Assembly: GCA_002104895.1 (NCBI GenBank)
Contig: MCFG01000247.1
Span: forward strand, 41,747 to 105,746
DNA: 64,000 bases
DNA from: Anaeromyces robustus
Taxonomy: Eukaryota; Neocallimastigomycota; Neocallimastigomycetes; Neocallimastigales; Neocallimastigaceae
Direction: 5' to 3'
The position numbers were made by a program, and so were the translations under genes. Each line of letters starts with the position of its first letter. The first letter of the stretch is position 1. Below are positions 1 through 20,597 of the stretch, piece after piece. Below the pieces are notes generated by a model. The model was not told where the DNA came from. It did not search any database and saw only the letters and a list, made by a program, of their open reading frames with translations.

Positions 1-1343
<1,343 letters not shown>

Positions 1344-4300
1344 CTTTTATCTTTTATTTTAAAATAATAAGAAAAATATTAATAAATATATATATATATA
1401 CTCTTTTTAAAAAATTTTATATAATATTATATTATAATTAAATTTTTAGTTGAAAAAAAAAAAACAAATAATTACTTAAAGTTTAAGAAATTATTATTTT
1501 TTAAATTAATAAAAAAATATAAAGTTAATTTTTATATTAATAAAAAAAAAGATTTATAATTCTGATAATTATATTACTTTTATATCCTAATATAAATGAA
1601 ACATTTTATTAATTATATATATACAAATTGATATATATAATTAATAAAATTATATTAATTATAACATGAATATAACTATTTATTACAAATTTTTATTATA
1701 AATATTAATTACTTTTATATTTATAAATATCTCTTCTTTTATTATCTCAACTTAGGTTGTTATTATAACATTGTTTTATAATTAAAAAAAGTACAAAAAT
1801 TAAGAAATGAACTACTTATATATATATTATAATAATTTAATAAAAAAACTAATTAATTATTTTATGTTACACAAATAATTAGTTATTTTTACATTTAATG
1901 AAAAAATTATAAATGTGAAAAATATTTATAAATATTGAAATATTATATGTTATTAATTGAATACTAAATATTATATTATGAAAATCGTTTATTTTTCTTT
2001 TTATAATCATTACATTCATTATATTTTTATATTTAAAAAAAAAAACATATAAACAATTGAATTAACAAAGAGAGAATATTATAATAATTTAAATTGATAT
2101 TAGTGAAACCAATAACAGAAAATATTAATAATTATAGACTAAAATTTTTTAATTCTGTCGAAAATCTTATTTATAGAATTATAGAATAAAAAATTTCAAA
2201 AGTTATAAGAACAAATCAAAAAAATATGATAACATAAAGTATAAAACTATAAATTTGTTTTTTAATAAATATAATATAAAATAAGAATTTTTATAAAACT
2301 TATTTAAATTCAATAAAATCATAGTTTATTATAATGATAAGAATGATAAGAACTTTTAAAATACATATATATAATAAAAGTAATTTGTTAGTATAATATG
2401 AAGAAGTATTAATATATATATTATAATTTGAATTTATTGTTAAAATTGTATGCTTTAAGATATTACTTTTTTTTATCCTCATAATAATAATATATGTATT
2501 AAAACTTAATAAATATATTTAAATTGTTAAAATTATAATAGTCTTTACTTGTTAATTCAATTGTTTATATATATATATATTTTAAAATATAGAATGTAAT
2601 GATTATTAAAAAAAAAAAAAGTAAATAATATAACATCTATTATTCAATTAATAATATATAATATTTCGATACATATTTATAATTTATTTTTTCTTTCTTT
2701 TTTTTTTTTTTTTATTATATTTTTCATTTATATACACCTATTAGTAATCAGAAACTTAATAATGAATATGTAAATTAAATCATATTAATATATATAATAT
2801 ATATAGTATAATTTGAATTTATTGTTAAAATTATTTTAACATATTTAAATATATGTATTAAAACTTAATATTTTATATATAAAAAGTTAAAGGTTAGTTT
2901 TTATAAGATAAAGGTTAGTTGTATATATTATTCATATTTATTTAATTATTTATTATAATCTTTATTTTTTTTTTTTTTTTATTTTTATTTTATTTTATTT
3001 TATTTATTTATTTATTTATTTATATACACATATAATTGAGAATTTAATAATAAATATGTAAATTAAACTATATTTTATATTAATTAATAGTAATTCATGG
3101 TTATTTATAATACCAAATAATTTATTTGTTAAAAAGCACGTTGTTATAATTATTAATTATATATGATAATTTTAATTTATTTTATTAACATAAAATAAAA
3201 ATGAATATCATACTTTTGTTATTATAAATTACTTTATTCCTTATTTATTTATTTTTTATATTTTAATTTTTAATAAACAAAATTATTAAAGAAAAAAATA
3301 TATTATTTAGAAAAAGAATAATATGAAATTTTAAAAAATAATATATGATTGATATACTATTTAACATAAATGTATTAAAAAACATATTTTTTTTTCAAGT
3401 ATTTAAACAAGAATAGAATTAAACCTTAATATTTTAGATATTAGTGGCTTTTGTATTTTTTTTTTAAATGCATTAGGAATAATAATAGTGTAAATAGTTA
3501 AATACAGAAATTATCATGAAATAATAATTATAAAAAAAAAAGAAAAAAGAAAAAAAAAAAAAAAAAAAAGAAAAGGAAAAAGAGAGGATAAAATAATTCA
3601 TTAAAAACTTTATTAAGTTTATCTTATATTAATTAAATGATAAAAGTCAGGCAATTTAATCTATTTATTTTTGAGAAAACTTTAGTAATAACAAAAATTA
3701 ATTCTACAAAGAAAAAAATTTATATATATGTTATTAAACATTAAAGTCTATTGGAAACTTTTTATTTTATTTTATTTTTTTTTTTACAATCACAAAATAA
3801 AATAAAAAATAAAAAAATAAGAAAGTTTCATTAAATATTAAAATTAATTATATGTTATTTTTAATTTAAAATTAATACTCCATATAAATAATCTGAAATT
3901 TAAATTTTATTTGTATATTTATTTCATATTAAACATATGCAAATATTTAATTATCATTTGTTATAGTTTATTTTTAATTATAAGGATATATTATTGATAA
4001 AGTAATTAATATTATATTTATAATATTTAAATTAAAAATAATAATAAAAACAATTATTAAAATAAAAGTAGTTGGAAAAAAAAGTAAATAAAATAATAAA
4101 TGAATAATATATATAATATATAATTATTATTTAATTTTAATTTTTAAATAAACAAATTAATATGTTTAATTTTAATACTATACAATGAATATTACAGAAA
4201 GTTATTAAAAATTATCAAAATTATTAAATAATAATGGAAAAAAAATATTTTACTATTTTTATAGTTACATAAATTATTATTCTTTTACATTCATATTATT

Positions 4301-5201
4301 TTTTTAATTCTTATATTTATACTTTTAATTTTCTTTATTTATTAATATTTTTTTTTAATTTAATTAGTCTTTTACAAGATTTTTATATTGATTTTTTTTC
4401 TTTCAAATGACTAATCAAAAATATTTTTCTAGTTGTTTTAATAATGGTAAACTTCATGAATTTTTTTTTAAATATTTATAAAAAAATAATAATTTTATAA
4501 AATATTAAAGTTACATTAATTGTAATAGTTTTTTTTTTTCCAGAATTTAACCTTTTTTTATATCTAGTTAAAATTTATTTTATTTATATAATTAAATTAT
4601 ATTTAATAATAAAAAAATAAAATTTTTATTTTTTCTTTTTTATTTATAAAAGTTGTTTTATAATTTAATTGGTATAATATTAATGCTTATTATTATTTTA
4701 AATTGAAGATGTTTTTTTTTTTTTTTTTTTTTTTTTTTACGTATCTTTATATAAATATATTACAAGGTATATACTTTGTAATTTATTATTAATTTATTAT
4801 TATTACTATTATTATATTTATTTATTTTATTCTATTTAGACTTTTCGTTTTTTAATTATGAACTTTTTAAGTAATATTAATTAAAATTTTTTATATATCT
4901 TATTTAAAGTTTATTATTTAAAAAGTAAAATTTCAAAAAAGTAATAATATATCGAAATATATTGTAATATATTAAAAAAACATAATTAAATGATATATTT
5001 ATTAAAAGTGAAAAAAAATGAAAATAATTAAAAAATTTGTAATATTTATAAATGAATAGTTTTTAATTATTAATAATAGAGTTAAAAAAAGATGATGTTC
5101 TAATATAATATCAGTATTTTTTGGGTAAAATTTAAGAAAAGTGAAGCCAATTTCTTATATACATATATACTTTTAATATTAGATTAATACTCAGAATATT
5201 A

Positions 5202-5392
<191 letters not shown>

Positions 5393-6450
5393 TATTTATT
5401 TAAATAACCATATTATTATAGAAAGAGTTTTAATCTATTTTAAATTTATTAAAAACTTTCTTAATTACTATTGTTATTACTATTGTTATTATTGTTGTTG
5501 TTTTTTTTGTTTATTTTTTACACATTAAAAAAAAAAACTAAACAACAACAATAACAAAACAACAATACAAAAAAAAAAATATAAATAAATAAAAATAAAT
5601 AAATATAAGTAAAAATAAATATGCAATAACAAATTTGACCTAAAAATTTTAATTTATAAAATTTTTATTAAAGTAAAAACTTTTTCTTTCCTGTTCTATA
5701 TGTGTGAATCTTTTATATGTTTTTTTTTTTAAAAAAAAATATAAGTAATAAAGTTATTTAATAATGACCATAATTAAAATTAATATTTAATTTTACTATT
5801 ACATGAATTATAAAACTCTTTATTTTTGTTTTGTATGAACTCTTTAACAATAAATCTAATTTCTAATACAAAGTTTTATGAATTAACATTTTAATAATTT
5901 AAATATTTTTTTTTTCTTCAATATATATTATCTTTTTAATTATATTTAAATTTTTATTTAAATAATTTTTATTTTAATACCTTTTTTATATGTTTAAATT
6001 GTATATATATTTTAGCAAGTAAGTAAAAAATATTGATAAAAAAATGAATAAGAATCATACAAATGATATAATTGGAAGGTTAATATCTATATTATTTTAT
6101 AATTATTATAATTTGTTAAATATAATAAATATTAAGTTGTAAATAATTAATTTCATATATTGATTTTTTTTTTTAAAAAATAATAAACATTAATTAATTA
6201 TTAAATAAATAATATTAATTGTTTATATATAAACAAATTACCTTTTTTTTTTTTTCATATATTTATTAATTTAAATTTTTCAATTTTTACTCATAAATAA
6301 AATATTTAATAGTTATTATTTAATTTGATGAAATATAATTTTTAACTATTTAATGTTTAATTTTGAAAAAAATTTTTTTTTTAATGTGAGTAATCTTTAA
6401 CAGGGAAAATAAATATTTTAAAATTATATTTTTATTAATCAACAAAAAAA

Positions 6451-6741
6451 AGAATAATATATATTAAAATAATAAAATAAATAAACTCATATAAATATAT
6501 ATAAATAAAGTAAAATACATAAAAAGTAAATTTAAAAATAATAGTATTAAGAAAAAAAAAAAAAAAAAAACAGAAATAAAATGAAACAGAAAGAAGAATA
6601 ATATATATTAAAATAATAAAATAAATAAACTCATATAAATATATATAAATAAAGTAAAATACATAAAAAGTAAATTTAAAAATAATAGTATTAAGAAAAA
6701 AAAAAAAAAAAAAAACAGAAATAAAATGAAACAGAAAGAAG
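6451..6741. repeat. 144-bp tandem duplication, two copies
   Basis: A unit starting AGAATAATATATATT and ending GAAACAGAAAGA is present twice, starting at 6451 and 6595. The copies are almost identical apart from the length of an internal A run. The 127-residue Phe/Tyr/Ile-rich minus-strand frame over it is a by-product. Confidence 0.9.
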
Positions 6742-7215
6742 TCATTAAAAAAATAACATAATATTAAAATAAAATGAAATTTAAAAATTAAAGTTCTATT
6801 GTAGAATTTTATTAACATCTTATTGAAAGAAACTTCAATATTTTTTATTATTACATGTAATTTAATTAATATATATGTTATATTAAAGATTTAAAATAAA
6901 AATATACATATACTATAAAGAATTTACCATTATAGATTTTTTTTTTTGATAGATATAAAGAAAAGAAATTAATAAATTAAAGTAATAAATTATATATTAT
7001 GAAATAAAAATAAAATTAATACTTTTAATCTTTTTTTTTTTTTTAATTATTAATACATTAATACAAGTTTAATAATATATAAAATTATATATAATTTTTG
7101 AAATTAAGGATGATTTACATTTAAACTTTTTTAATTATGGATAAAAAATTGGATTTAATTATTGTTGAACTCTTTTTTAATTTTTATTTTTTAATATTTA
7201 TTATTTGTTTTTTTT

Positions 7216-7217
<2 letters not shown>

Positions 7218-7279
<62 letters not shown>

Positions 7280-7280
7280 G
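7218..7280. repeat. (AAAT)n microsatellite
   Basis: About 15 uninterrupted AAAT units, followed by degenerate AAGT variants to about 7310. Confidence 0.9.
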
Positions 7281-8058
7281 AAAATAAGTAAATAAGTAAA
7301 TAAGTAGAAGTATAATTAAGTATGTAGATTAATGAATAAATGATAAATTATAAATAAATTAATAAAACGAGTTAATAATTCATTTATAAATTTTTAATAA
7401 AAAATTTTAATAATATATAAATATATTTATTTTGCATTCTTTTTTTCTTAAAAAAAATAATTTTATCTTTTTTTTTTTTTTTTAAAACTTCTTTTTACTT
7501 TATATTAAAAATATTTTATAATAAAATATTGTTTAGCAGCATATTGTAAAATATATATTATACATTAATAAGAAAAAAGAAAACGAAAATAAAAATAAAA
7601 AAATAATAAATAAAAGTTTTATTTTTTTATTTATGTATAATAAAAAAATAAAAATTTTATGTTTTAATAATTAATTAATACTATTAATTATTAAAATATT
7701 CTTTTTTTATTTTTAACAAAAAAAAAAAAATAAAAAAAAAGAAAAAAACATAAAAAAAAAAAAAAAAAAACAAAACATCAAAAAACAACAAAAAAAAAGA
7801 ATGCTCAACTAAAGTAAAAAGTAATATAAAGAAAAAGAGAAAGATTTTGAAATAATGTACATAAAAAGTTTTATTATTTATATTTAATAGATATATTTTT
7901 TGATTTATTTTATGGATAAGGAAATATTAAAAATTTGGAGGATATTGATATATATATAAAAGTATACATTGTATATAATGAAATAAAGAAAAAACTTTTT
8001 TTAATAAAAATAAAAAAGGAAGAAAATGATAAATATATTAAATATTTTATTTTTAAAA

Positions 8059-8176
8059 CAATATCAAAAGAGTATATTAAATATATAAAACATAATATTT
8101 TAAAATAATATCATAAAGAGTATATTAAATATATAAAACATAATATTTTAAAATAATATCATAAAGAGTATATTAA
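8059..8176. repeat. 48-bp tandem repeat, about 2.3 copies
   Basis: The motif AGTATATTAA recurs at 8071, 8119 and 8167, exactly 48 bp apart. The intervening sequence is nearly identical between the first two copies. Confidence 0.85.
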
Positions 8177-11064
8177 GAATTGAAATCATGATAATAGTAA
8201 ATATTAATTAACAATAAATAAAATTATTGAATGTTCATGAAGTATCAAAGTAAAAATGTTTTAATGAGGTGTATGAAGCATAATAAAATTATTTAAATAT
8301 TTACTTTTTTTTTTATTTTTTTTTTAAAAAAAAAAAGAAACATTTGACTCAATTTTAAAAAAAAAAAGAAAATAAAAATACTATAATAATATATTAATAC
8401 AATCATAAAAAGTAATATATTAATACAATCATAAATTTTTATTATAAACATTTATTATGAATTAATATTATAAACTATAGTAAATTAAATCACTTTTTTT
8501 TTTTATCATGATTATTATTGTTCAATATTTTCAATTTAGTTAGTTATTAATGAAAAAAATTTTTTTTAATTAATTAAAATTTTTATTAAAATAAACACCT
8601 TTATTTCAATTAAGTATAATAGTAAAACATCAATAAAATAAAATCAATCAATTAATAAATAAATAAATAAATATATAGATAAATAACAAATAAATAAATA
8701 AATAATTAAATAAATAATCAATTAATTAATAAAATTAACTGAATAAATAAATATATAAACAAAATGTTATATTAATAAGATAAATGAATAAATAATAAGT
8801 AAATAAATAAATGAATATGAATAGTGAATAATAAAATTATAAAACTTAAATAAATAAACAAATTAATTTTGAAGTTTATTTTTTTTAAAAAAAAAAACTA
8901 ATTAAAAAAAGAAAAAAAAATAATTAAAAAATAAATAAAATTTGAAAAAATTAATTAAAAATCCATATATAAATAAATATATACTTTAATATATTAAATT
9001 ATATTTAATTATATGACATTGATTTAATATTAAATTAAAAAAAAAGGAAAGAAAGAAATTAAATATAGAATTTTCATTCTATAAAAACAAGCAAAAATAT
9101 TTTAAAATTTCAAGTTTTTTTTTTTTTTTCTCTTTACACAAAATTTTAAAAGAATAATATAATTTTTAATATTATATTATATTTTTAATGATAGAGAGTA
9201 TACTAAAGAAAAAAAATTTATTTATATTTTATTTTTGTTTTCAGTTTTGTATATAATAAGAAAAGAAAAATAAAATAGAATAAATAATTTTTTACAATTT
9301 TTTTTTAAAAAAAACAACAACTCAACACGACATTATACACATACACACATATACAAAAAAAAAAAAAAAACGAAAATAAAACAAAATTAAAAACAAATTT
9401 TGTATATAAATATATAAACTAATATATAAACATATAAAAATAAAACTTATATACTATAAATTTATATAAAATTTTGAGTTTTAGTTATTTAGTTATAAAA
9501 TATATACCATTTTGTAAATAATAGTAACTTATTTAAAATATATAACAAATACTATTTTAAACTTTTTTTTTTTTTAAAAAAAATACACTCTCCACAACAA
9601 TAATTTTTATTATTTTCATTTATAAAAACAATACTATTCTTAATTATTTATTTAATTTTAAATTATATACCTCAATCATAATTTAATATAAATGTTGTTA
9701 AAATATATAACAATATTAAATGAAGTTTATTAATAACTATTTATAAATAATATACTCTTTTAGTTAAATACATTGACAATATAATATTTTATATTACAAC
9801 TATACTCTTTAAATTATTAATTTTTCTTTAAAGAAAAACATAAACATATATCACTATATAAAGTAATGAGATAATTGAAGTTATTTTACAATAATAGTTT
9901 TGTTTTATGATAATTTTGTTAAAGTTAACATTATAAAAAAGTAACTGAGTACTAATTATATATTTTTAATACTATTATATATAATATTCTTATTAAAAAG
10001 TTTTTTTTTTCTATATACAAAGAAAAAAAAGTAAGTACTATTTTTATTTTATAATTTTTTTAATAATTTATTTATATTTAAAATAAATATTTAAATTTAT
10101 TAATTATTTTCTTATATTTCTTTATCTTTATTCGTAGATTTTTTTATTTATTAATTGTATTATAAAATAATACTAAATAATTTATATAAAAATTAAAATA
10201 CTAGTTTCTTTTTTAACTTTTAAATAAAAGTAGAAAAAGAAGGTAATTTTTTTATAATATATTTTTATTTTATTATTCATTTCATTTTTAATTATATATT
10301 ATAAATAATCCCCTCACATAATTATATGATAAATGTCAAAAATAAAAGTTATTTTATTATTATTTATTAAATAAATTTTTAAACGATAAACATATATTGA
10401 TATCAAATCATTAAATCAAAATATCTTAAATAATAATTAAAATATTAATTTACAAAAAAGAACATAAACCATCATCAAAAAATTATAGAACTTAAATTTA
10501 TCAATAATAACAAAAATAGAATTAATGTGTCAACTTAAAAAAAAAAAAAAGTTAATGATTTTATATGTATAAATTATTTTTTTTTAGTTTTATTTCATTT
10601 TTATTCAGTATTTATTAAATTAATATATTTTAAAATTATTTAGAAAATAAATTAAAAATTTAAATTTTGAAAAATAAATTAATTTCTAGTATATTGTAAT
10701 ATATTTCAATTAATATATTTTAATATATAGTAAAATCAACCTAATTAATAATACTAAATATATATTAATTAAAATTTTATATTATCAGTAAATAATAAAT
10801 AAATAAATAAATAATAGTAAATAAATAAACATAAATAAATAAATAAATAAATAATTAAATAAATAATATTAAATTATTAGATCGCATAAATTAATTTAAT
10901 TATAAAAAAAGAAAGCATAGCAGTATATAAATAATATTATACATACATATAGCATATAACATATAACATAACATACATATATACATATATAATATTATTA
11001 AATATTATTAAATATTTTTTTTTTAAAAATATTAATAAATAAATAATGAATAATATTAAAAAAG

Positions 11065-11067
<3 letters not shown>

Positions 11068-11103
<36 letters not shown>
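11068..11103. repeat. 36-base poly(A) tract
   Basis: Uninterrupted A run. No retrotransposon 3' end lies directly 5' of it, so I treat it as simple sequence. Confidence 0.9.
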
Positions 11104-11105
<2 letters not shown>

Positions 11106-12047
11106 ATGACACAACCTTTTTTTATGAATAATATCAATTATTATTATTAAATTATAATATATTATGAATATATGCATTATATATTTAATAATATATTAAA
11201 AATTAATTTAATATATATGCTATTTATAATTTATTTATTATTTAAAGTATAATATTTAATTATTATATAGTAGTTAATTAATTAAAAAAAAATTATAATA
11301 GTTATTTTATTTAAATTATATATAAACAACTATTTATGTTCTCCTTTTTTAAATTATACTTAAAACATTTTAAATATAAATTTAATAGTAAAAGAAATTA
11401 AAAAAAAAATTAAAAATTAAAAATAAGGAATGACCTAAAAGCATATTTATTATTTTATTTTTTTTAAAAAAAAAACACTTCAACTTTACAACAGCAATTA
11501 ATATTTAATAATATTAAAGCAAAAATAATAATACAAAATTTATTTTTTTTTGACATAAATGACCAATACATTAATTATAAATTAGTATTTTTAAGTCAAA
11601 ACAAAAAAATATTTCAGATAAAAGATAAAAATAAAATATAATAAAATAAAAAAAAACATTAAAAAATCTTAAAAAATATCAAAATAAATAAATAAATTTA
11701 TAATTCATATTATAAATTATTATATTTATTTTTAATATTTTTTTAATGATTTTCTAATGATGATATTTATCTTTATATAATTTTTTTTATTTTATTTATT
11801 TTATTTAAAAATTATTATTAATAATATTTGTTAAATAATCCAATTAATAAATATTTTTTAATAATATTTTGTTCATTTTTTTTTAACATTTTAATTGATT
11901 TGTAATTTTTTTAAAACTATAAAAAAATCAACTTTTATGAAATGTAAATGAATTAACATATATTTTTCTTTAATATTTTTTTATAGTAATTTAAATTACA
12001 ATAAATTTTCAAAATAAATCTTTTTTAAAAATATATAATTATTAAAA

Positions 12048-12099
12048 ATGTTGAGGTCAATTGTTATTAAAAAGCGTTGGAAGATTGTAAGTTATATAT

Positions 12100-12151
<52 letters not shown>

Positions 12152-13794
12152 TGTAAAATATAATAGTGCGTTTTTATTTTAATATATAAAATTTTAATTA
12201 TTTTTATTTTAATGATTTGTATTTTAATAGTTAGACAGCATAGGAAAGGGTGCTTTTGGTGAGCTCTTTTCAGCTTATGATATGGAGAATCAAAATACAG
12301 TTGCTATTAAGGTAGAAGGTCCTCTTATGAAAAATAGACGTAAGAGAGCTTTATTAGCGATGGAAATTAGTGTATTACGTAAAATGCAAAGTAGTGAATA
12401 TGTTTGTCGCTTTGAAGCATGTGGTAGAATTACCATTCAATCTTCTACTTCATCTACGACATATGATTACATGGTTATGCAATTATTAGGACCAAGGTAA
12501 TATTAATAAAATATAAAATATAAAATATAAAAAAAAAATATAATATATTATTAATAATATATATTAATAATTTATTATTCGTTCTTATTATTAAAAATAA
12601 TTAATTATTTATTAAAATAATTTAATTATTTATTAATATAATTTAATTATTTATTAATATAATTTAATTATTTATTAATATAATTTGTTTTATTTATTTT
12701 TTTTTAAAAAAATATTTAGTTTGTCAAAACTTCGTAGAAAGTGTAAAAAATTCTCCTTAGCAACTACTGCTCTACTTGGCAAACAAATGTTGAACGCCAT
12801 TAAAGATTGTCATACTATTGGTGGTGTAATTCATCGTGATATTAAACCAGGTAACTTCTGTATTGATAATTCTACTTCCTATAATGGACGTGCTAGATGC
12901 TATATTATTGATTTTGGACTTTGCCGTCCTTATATTTCTTCTAGTGGTGAAATTAAGGAAGCAAGAAAATCTGTAGGTTTTAGAGGAACAGCTGCTTATG
13001 CTTCGATTAATGCTCATGATGGTAAAGATCTTGGAAGAGTTGATGATTTATGGTCATTATTCTATGTTTTAGTAGAATTTATGACTGGTGATCTTCCATG
13101 GAAAGGAAGAGAAAAGGAACAAGTTGCTATCTATAAAAGACAAATGACTAATTCTTATTTAATTGGTAATTTACCATCTCCATTCAATGATATGCTTCAA
13201 TATTTAAAGACCTTGAAATTTGAAGATGAACCAGATTATGATCTTTTAGAGAGTATGATGGATGATTTATTCAGAATTTCTGGTAAAAGTTATGATGTAC
13301 CATATGATTGGGAAATGCCAAGACTAGTCGAAGAACAAGTTAGTTCCGATTCCACTGTTTATAATAGTAATAATCCATTACCTAATTATGGTAATGAAGG
13401 TTATGGTCAAAATGGTAAATTCTATGACAATCGTCAACAAGCATTGTCATCTCCATCTCAAAATGCTCTCTTGACTCCTCCATATTCTCCACTCTATTCT
13501 AATGGTTGTGTTTCCCCATATAATAAGAAAATGATGTCCTCTCCAAGTATTATTCCTACATCTCCTATTGAACATAAGAATTGTACAAAAGCTCTACTTG
13601 TAAATCCAAATCATGATGTTAATCATAAACCAGTAAATGGTGATGTAAAGATTCCTGCTACAGCAACATTGACCAAATTTTTAAGTGATGATTCTTCAAA
13701 GAATGTAAAAGTTGAAGGTCAAAGACCACAATCTACATCACCTTCTCAACAGCATTCTAATCCAAGATTTCTAAAATTCTTAATTCCAAATTAA
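12048..13794 (+). CDS. CK1/tau-tubulin-kinase-like Ser/Thr protein kinase
   Basis: Three exons, 12048-12086, 12231-12496 and 12720-13794, give 459 residues. Exon 1 (MLRSIVIKKRWKI) and exon 2 join to form the N-lobe: Gly-loop GKGAFGE (18-24) and the ATP-binding Lys40 in VAIK. Exon 3 carries the catalytic loop HRDIKPGNF (Asp142), DFG (166-168), and GFRGTAAYASINAH, where SIN replaces APE as in all casein kinase 1 family members. The run of GRVDDLWSLFY and DLPWKGREKEQV is closest to tau-tubulin kinases and their nematode relatives. The protein should phosphorylate Ser/Thr in substrates; targets cannot be read from sequence. After about residue 300 comes a Ser/Pro/Asn-rich tail. All catalytic residues are present. 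Intron 1 contains a (TAA)n tract at 12101-12151. The start is the only ATG in frame with the conserved IKKRWKI lead-in. The subgroup within CK1 is less certain than the family. Confidence 0.93.
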
Positions 13795-17537
<3,743 letters not shown>

Positions 17538-17549
17538 GCTATCTTCATA

Positions 17550-18293
17550 TCTCTGATCTAGATAGAAATTTTTTTTTATTTTTTAGATAGTCTTTTTAAT
17601 AGTTTAGTTGTGACCAGTGATAACTCTAGTGTAGATAATAGAATTAATAATATTGTTAAGGGTTATAAAAGTAGTGATAATATTAGGATTAATAGTATAA
17701 GTAATATTGATATTTTAGGTAATAGAAAAATAGTTAATAGGTATCGAATTTATATTTTTTTAATTGGTGGAAGAGAATATGATTTTAGTGAAAGAATTAA
17801 CAATTGTCCATACAAGAAGGAATGGGGATGATTGTTTAAGTGTCAGACTGAATCTGGTACATATTCAAAATCTCCATTCTTGTTGCGATCTATGACTTTA
17901 TTGAATAATATCATGCCTGTTATCTGTAAAAGACAACATATATTGTTCAATAAATTCAAAACCAACCTCTCCAGAAATGTCAATGCTGATAACACAGTAG
18001 AACAGCCTAGTAGGGCAAATGCTGATCCTATTTCCGACCCAAGTGGAATGGGATAGATCAATTTTACTTTAATTCTATATGTAGAATTAAGGGCTTGCAT
18101 GGATTTATTGTTTTTAAATATTATTATACTGCTTTTTTTTTCCCTCCAGTATTATTCATAATTATCTATAATGTTTAACTGGTTTTTTATTTTTTTTAGT
18201 ATCATTTTTTTCATTATGTGTTTTTTTATGATTCATGTATTTTAATATTTAAATTCAATAAAGATGATGTACGAATTGTGTACTAAAAAAAAA
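17550..18293 (+). mobile_element. 5'-truncated non-LTR retrotransposon (LINE), copy 1
   Basis: This is the 3' end of a dispersed family, with the C-terminal part of its ORF, a 3' UTR, the AATAAA signal at 18256-18261 and a short A tail. A perfect 12-bp target-site duplication, GCTATCTTCATA, flanks it (17538-17549 and 18294-18305), which fixes both ends. The ORF is broken: where copies 3 and 4 read EWECLFKC, this copy has a TGA after EWG (17829-17831), and the remaining frame resumes with LFKCQTESGTYSKSP. It is a dead copy that is diverged from the copies at 37.6 and 63.2 kb. See copy 4 for the domain evidence that the family is a LINE. Confidence 0.9.
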
Positions 18294-18305
18294 GCTATCT
18301 TCATA

Positions 18306-19101
18306 ATATTAAAAAAAAAAGTATTGGTATTATTGCGTTCTATGGTCTAAAAAATAATGAATCTTTTTATTTTTTTTTTTATTCATTATTTTATATTTGT
18401 ATCATTAAAATTCTGTATAATATTAAATTAATAATAAAAACATCTCCAACTATTTTATGTATACATTAAAAATATATTCTAAACCAATTATATTTTAATA
18501 TTAGTTACATAAAAGTCCTGAAAATGTAAAGTTTTTAATTTATCATATTCTGTAGAGTATTTTTATAGTGTTAAAGTATAAAAAAAGAAAACAAAAATCA
18601 ATTTTTTTTTCTTTTTTTTTTGACCTTCTTTTTTAATATATATTTATTATTTAAAAGAATATAAACTTTATTTATTATAAAAATTTATTGTAAAGTTAAA
18701 AAAGAAAAAACAATAAAAACATTTATATTTCATTAATATATATTTAATTACATTGTTAATATATTAAATTTTAAAATTATTAATATATTTAGTAATATAT
18801 TTATTATATTTATTTCAATATATTATAATACATATTATAATAAATCATACTATAAATCATACATCATAACAACAGACAAAATAATAATTAATTTAATTAT
18901 AATTAATTTATTATAAAATATTAAAAAATAATAACAAAAAATGTTTTTGTTTATTAATTTAATAATATTTTTTATTGTGTTTATATATATAATTATTTAA
19001 AAATTTTATTTTATTTTTTATTTTTATTTTAATTTTACTTTATTTTATTTTTTTTTTGTTACTATTACGCAGTGATAGTTATTATTTTTTATTGTAGAAT
19101 T

Positions 19102-19141
<40 letters not shown>

Positions 19142-19367
19142 TAACATTTATATTAAATTCTTAATAATTTTTTAAATAAAAAATAATAAAATAAAAACCA
19201 AAAATTAAAAACAAACAAACAAATAAATAAATAAATAAATAAAAAGAAAATTATAATAAAAAAGTATTATTTATTATAAAAATAAAATAATATATAAAAT
19301 ATAATTGATACGCAAATCAATATCAATAAATTTTAAGAGTTAATTTAGTTATTTCGTTTTTTTATAC

Positions 19368-19402
<35 letters not shown>

Positions 19403-19758
19403 GAACAGAGAAAAGAAAGAAAAGAAAATACTAATTTAAAATAATAAAAAAAATAAAATAAGATATAATAAAGCATTAAAAAGGAATAATTTAATTATGT
19501 AGTACTGCGCCTTTTTTTTTTAACAATACGATATAGTTACTGAAAAAAAAGATACGATACCTTTTGTTAAATATTAATAAAAATATCTTATTTTATTTTT
19601 TATTTTTCTTTTTCTTTTTTCCTTTTACTTTGGTTTTCAAATATTTTATTGTTTATTAGTATATTACAAGAAATTGATATATAAATTCTTTTTTTTGCAA
19701 AAAAAAAAAACCTTTTTTTTTATATTTTTCTATTTACATTAAATACAAATACTCAAAA
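18306..19758. other. Gene-free stretch upstream of the LRR gene
   Basis: AT-rich sequence with a T run at 19108-19137 and an A run at 19379-19401. The promoter of the LRR gene should lie in its right part, but I saw no specific element. Confidence 0.6.
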
Positions 19759-20112
19759 ATGAATATTACATTTAATCATTTTATTATACTTCTTCTGGGC
19801 TTTTTAATAAATAAATGCTTTACTCAAGATGTCAAAGAAGTAAATGAAGATCCACCAAAGGAAAATGTAGATCCAGAGGATAACATTCCAATGTTAGATC
19901 CAGATAAGGATACAACTCCAAGTACTATTGCTGAATTAACTGATTGTGATAATTTAAAACTTGTTTTAAGTAGTTATGCTGAAGTAGATAAAGATTGGGA
20001 GATTCATACTATGAGTTGTTGTGATGATAGTCGCTATATATGTAAAGTGATTAATGGAAAAACTTATATTTCAGAAATGTATGTTTTTTTTTTTTTTTTT
20101 ATTTATACATAA

Positions 20113-20143
<31 letters not shown>

Positions 20144-20553
20144 TTTTTAATATTTATATATAATTTTATTTATTTATTCATATATTATATTTATATTTTA
20201 TATTTTTTTTTAAAAAAAAAAAATAATTACAAAATAAAAATAGTAATTTAAGTTTTCATTATTTAAATGGAACTATATCAAATCATTTTGGCAATTTTAC
20301 AAATTTAGAAAAATTGTATGTTTAAAAAAATTCTAAAATTTATATATAATATATCAATATAGAATAAAATAATAATAATAATATATAATATAAAATAAAA
20401 ATAATTAATTGTATGATATTCATTCTCAATATTAATTTATTCATAATTTTTTAAACAATATAATTATTTTATAAATAGAAATTTAAATAATAACAAATTA
20501 ACTGGTCCTATACCTGAAGATTTAAAATATTTATCAAAACTTCAGTATTTGTA

Positions 20554-20597
<44 letters not shown>

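Noticed and set aside
6435-6818. 127-residue minus-strand hydrophobic frame with two repeats
   Set aside because: It is the translation of a 144-bp tandem duplication in AT-rich DNA and has only Phe, Ile, Tyr and Leu-type composition.
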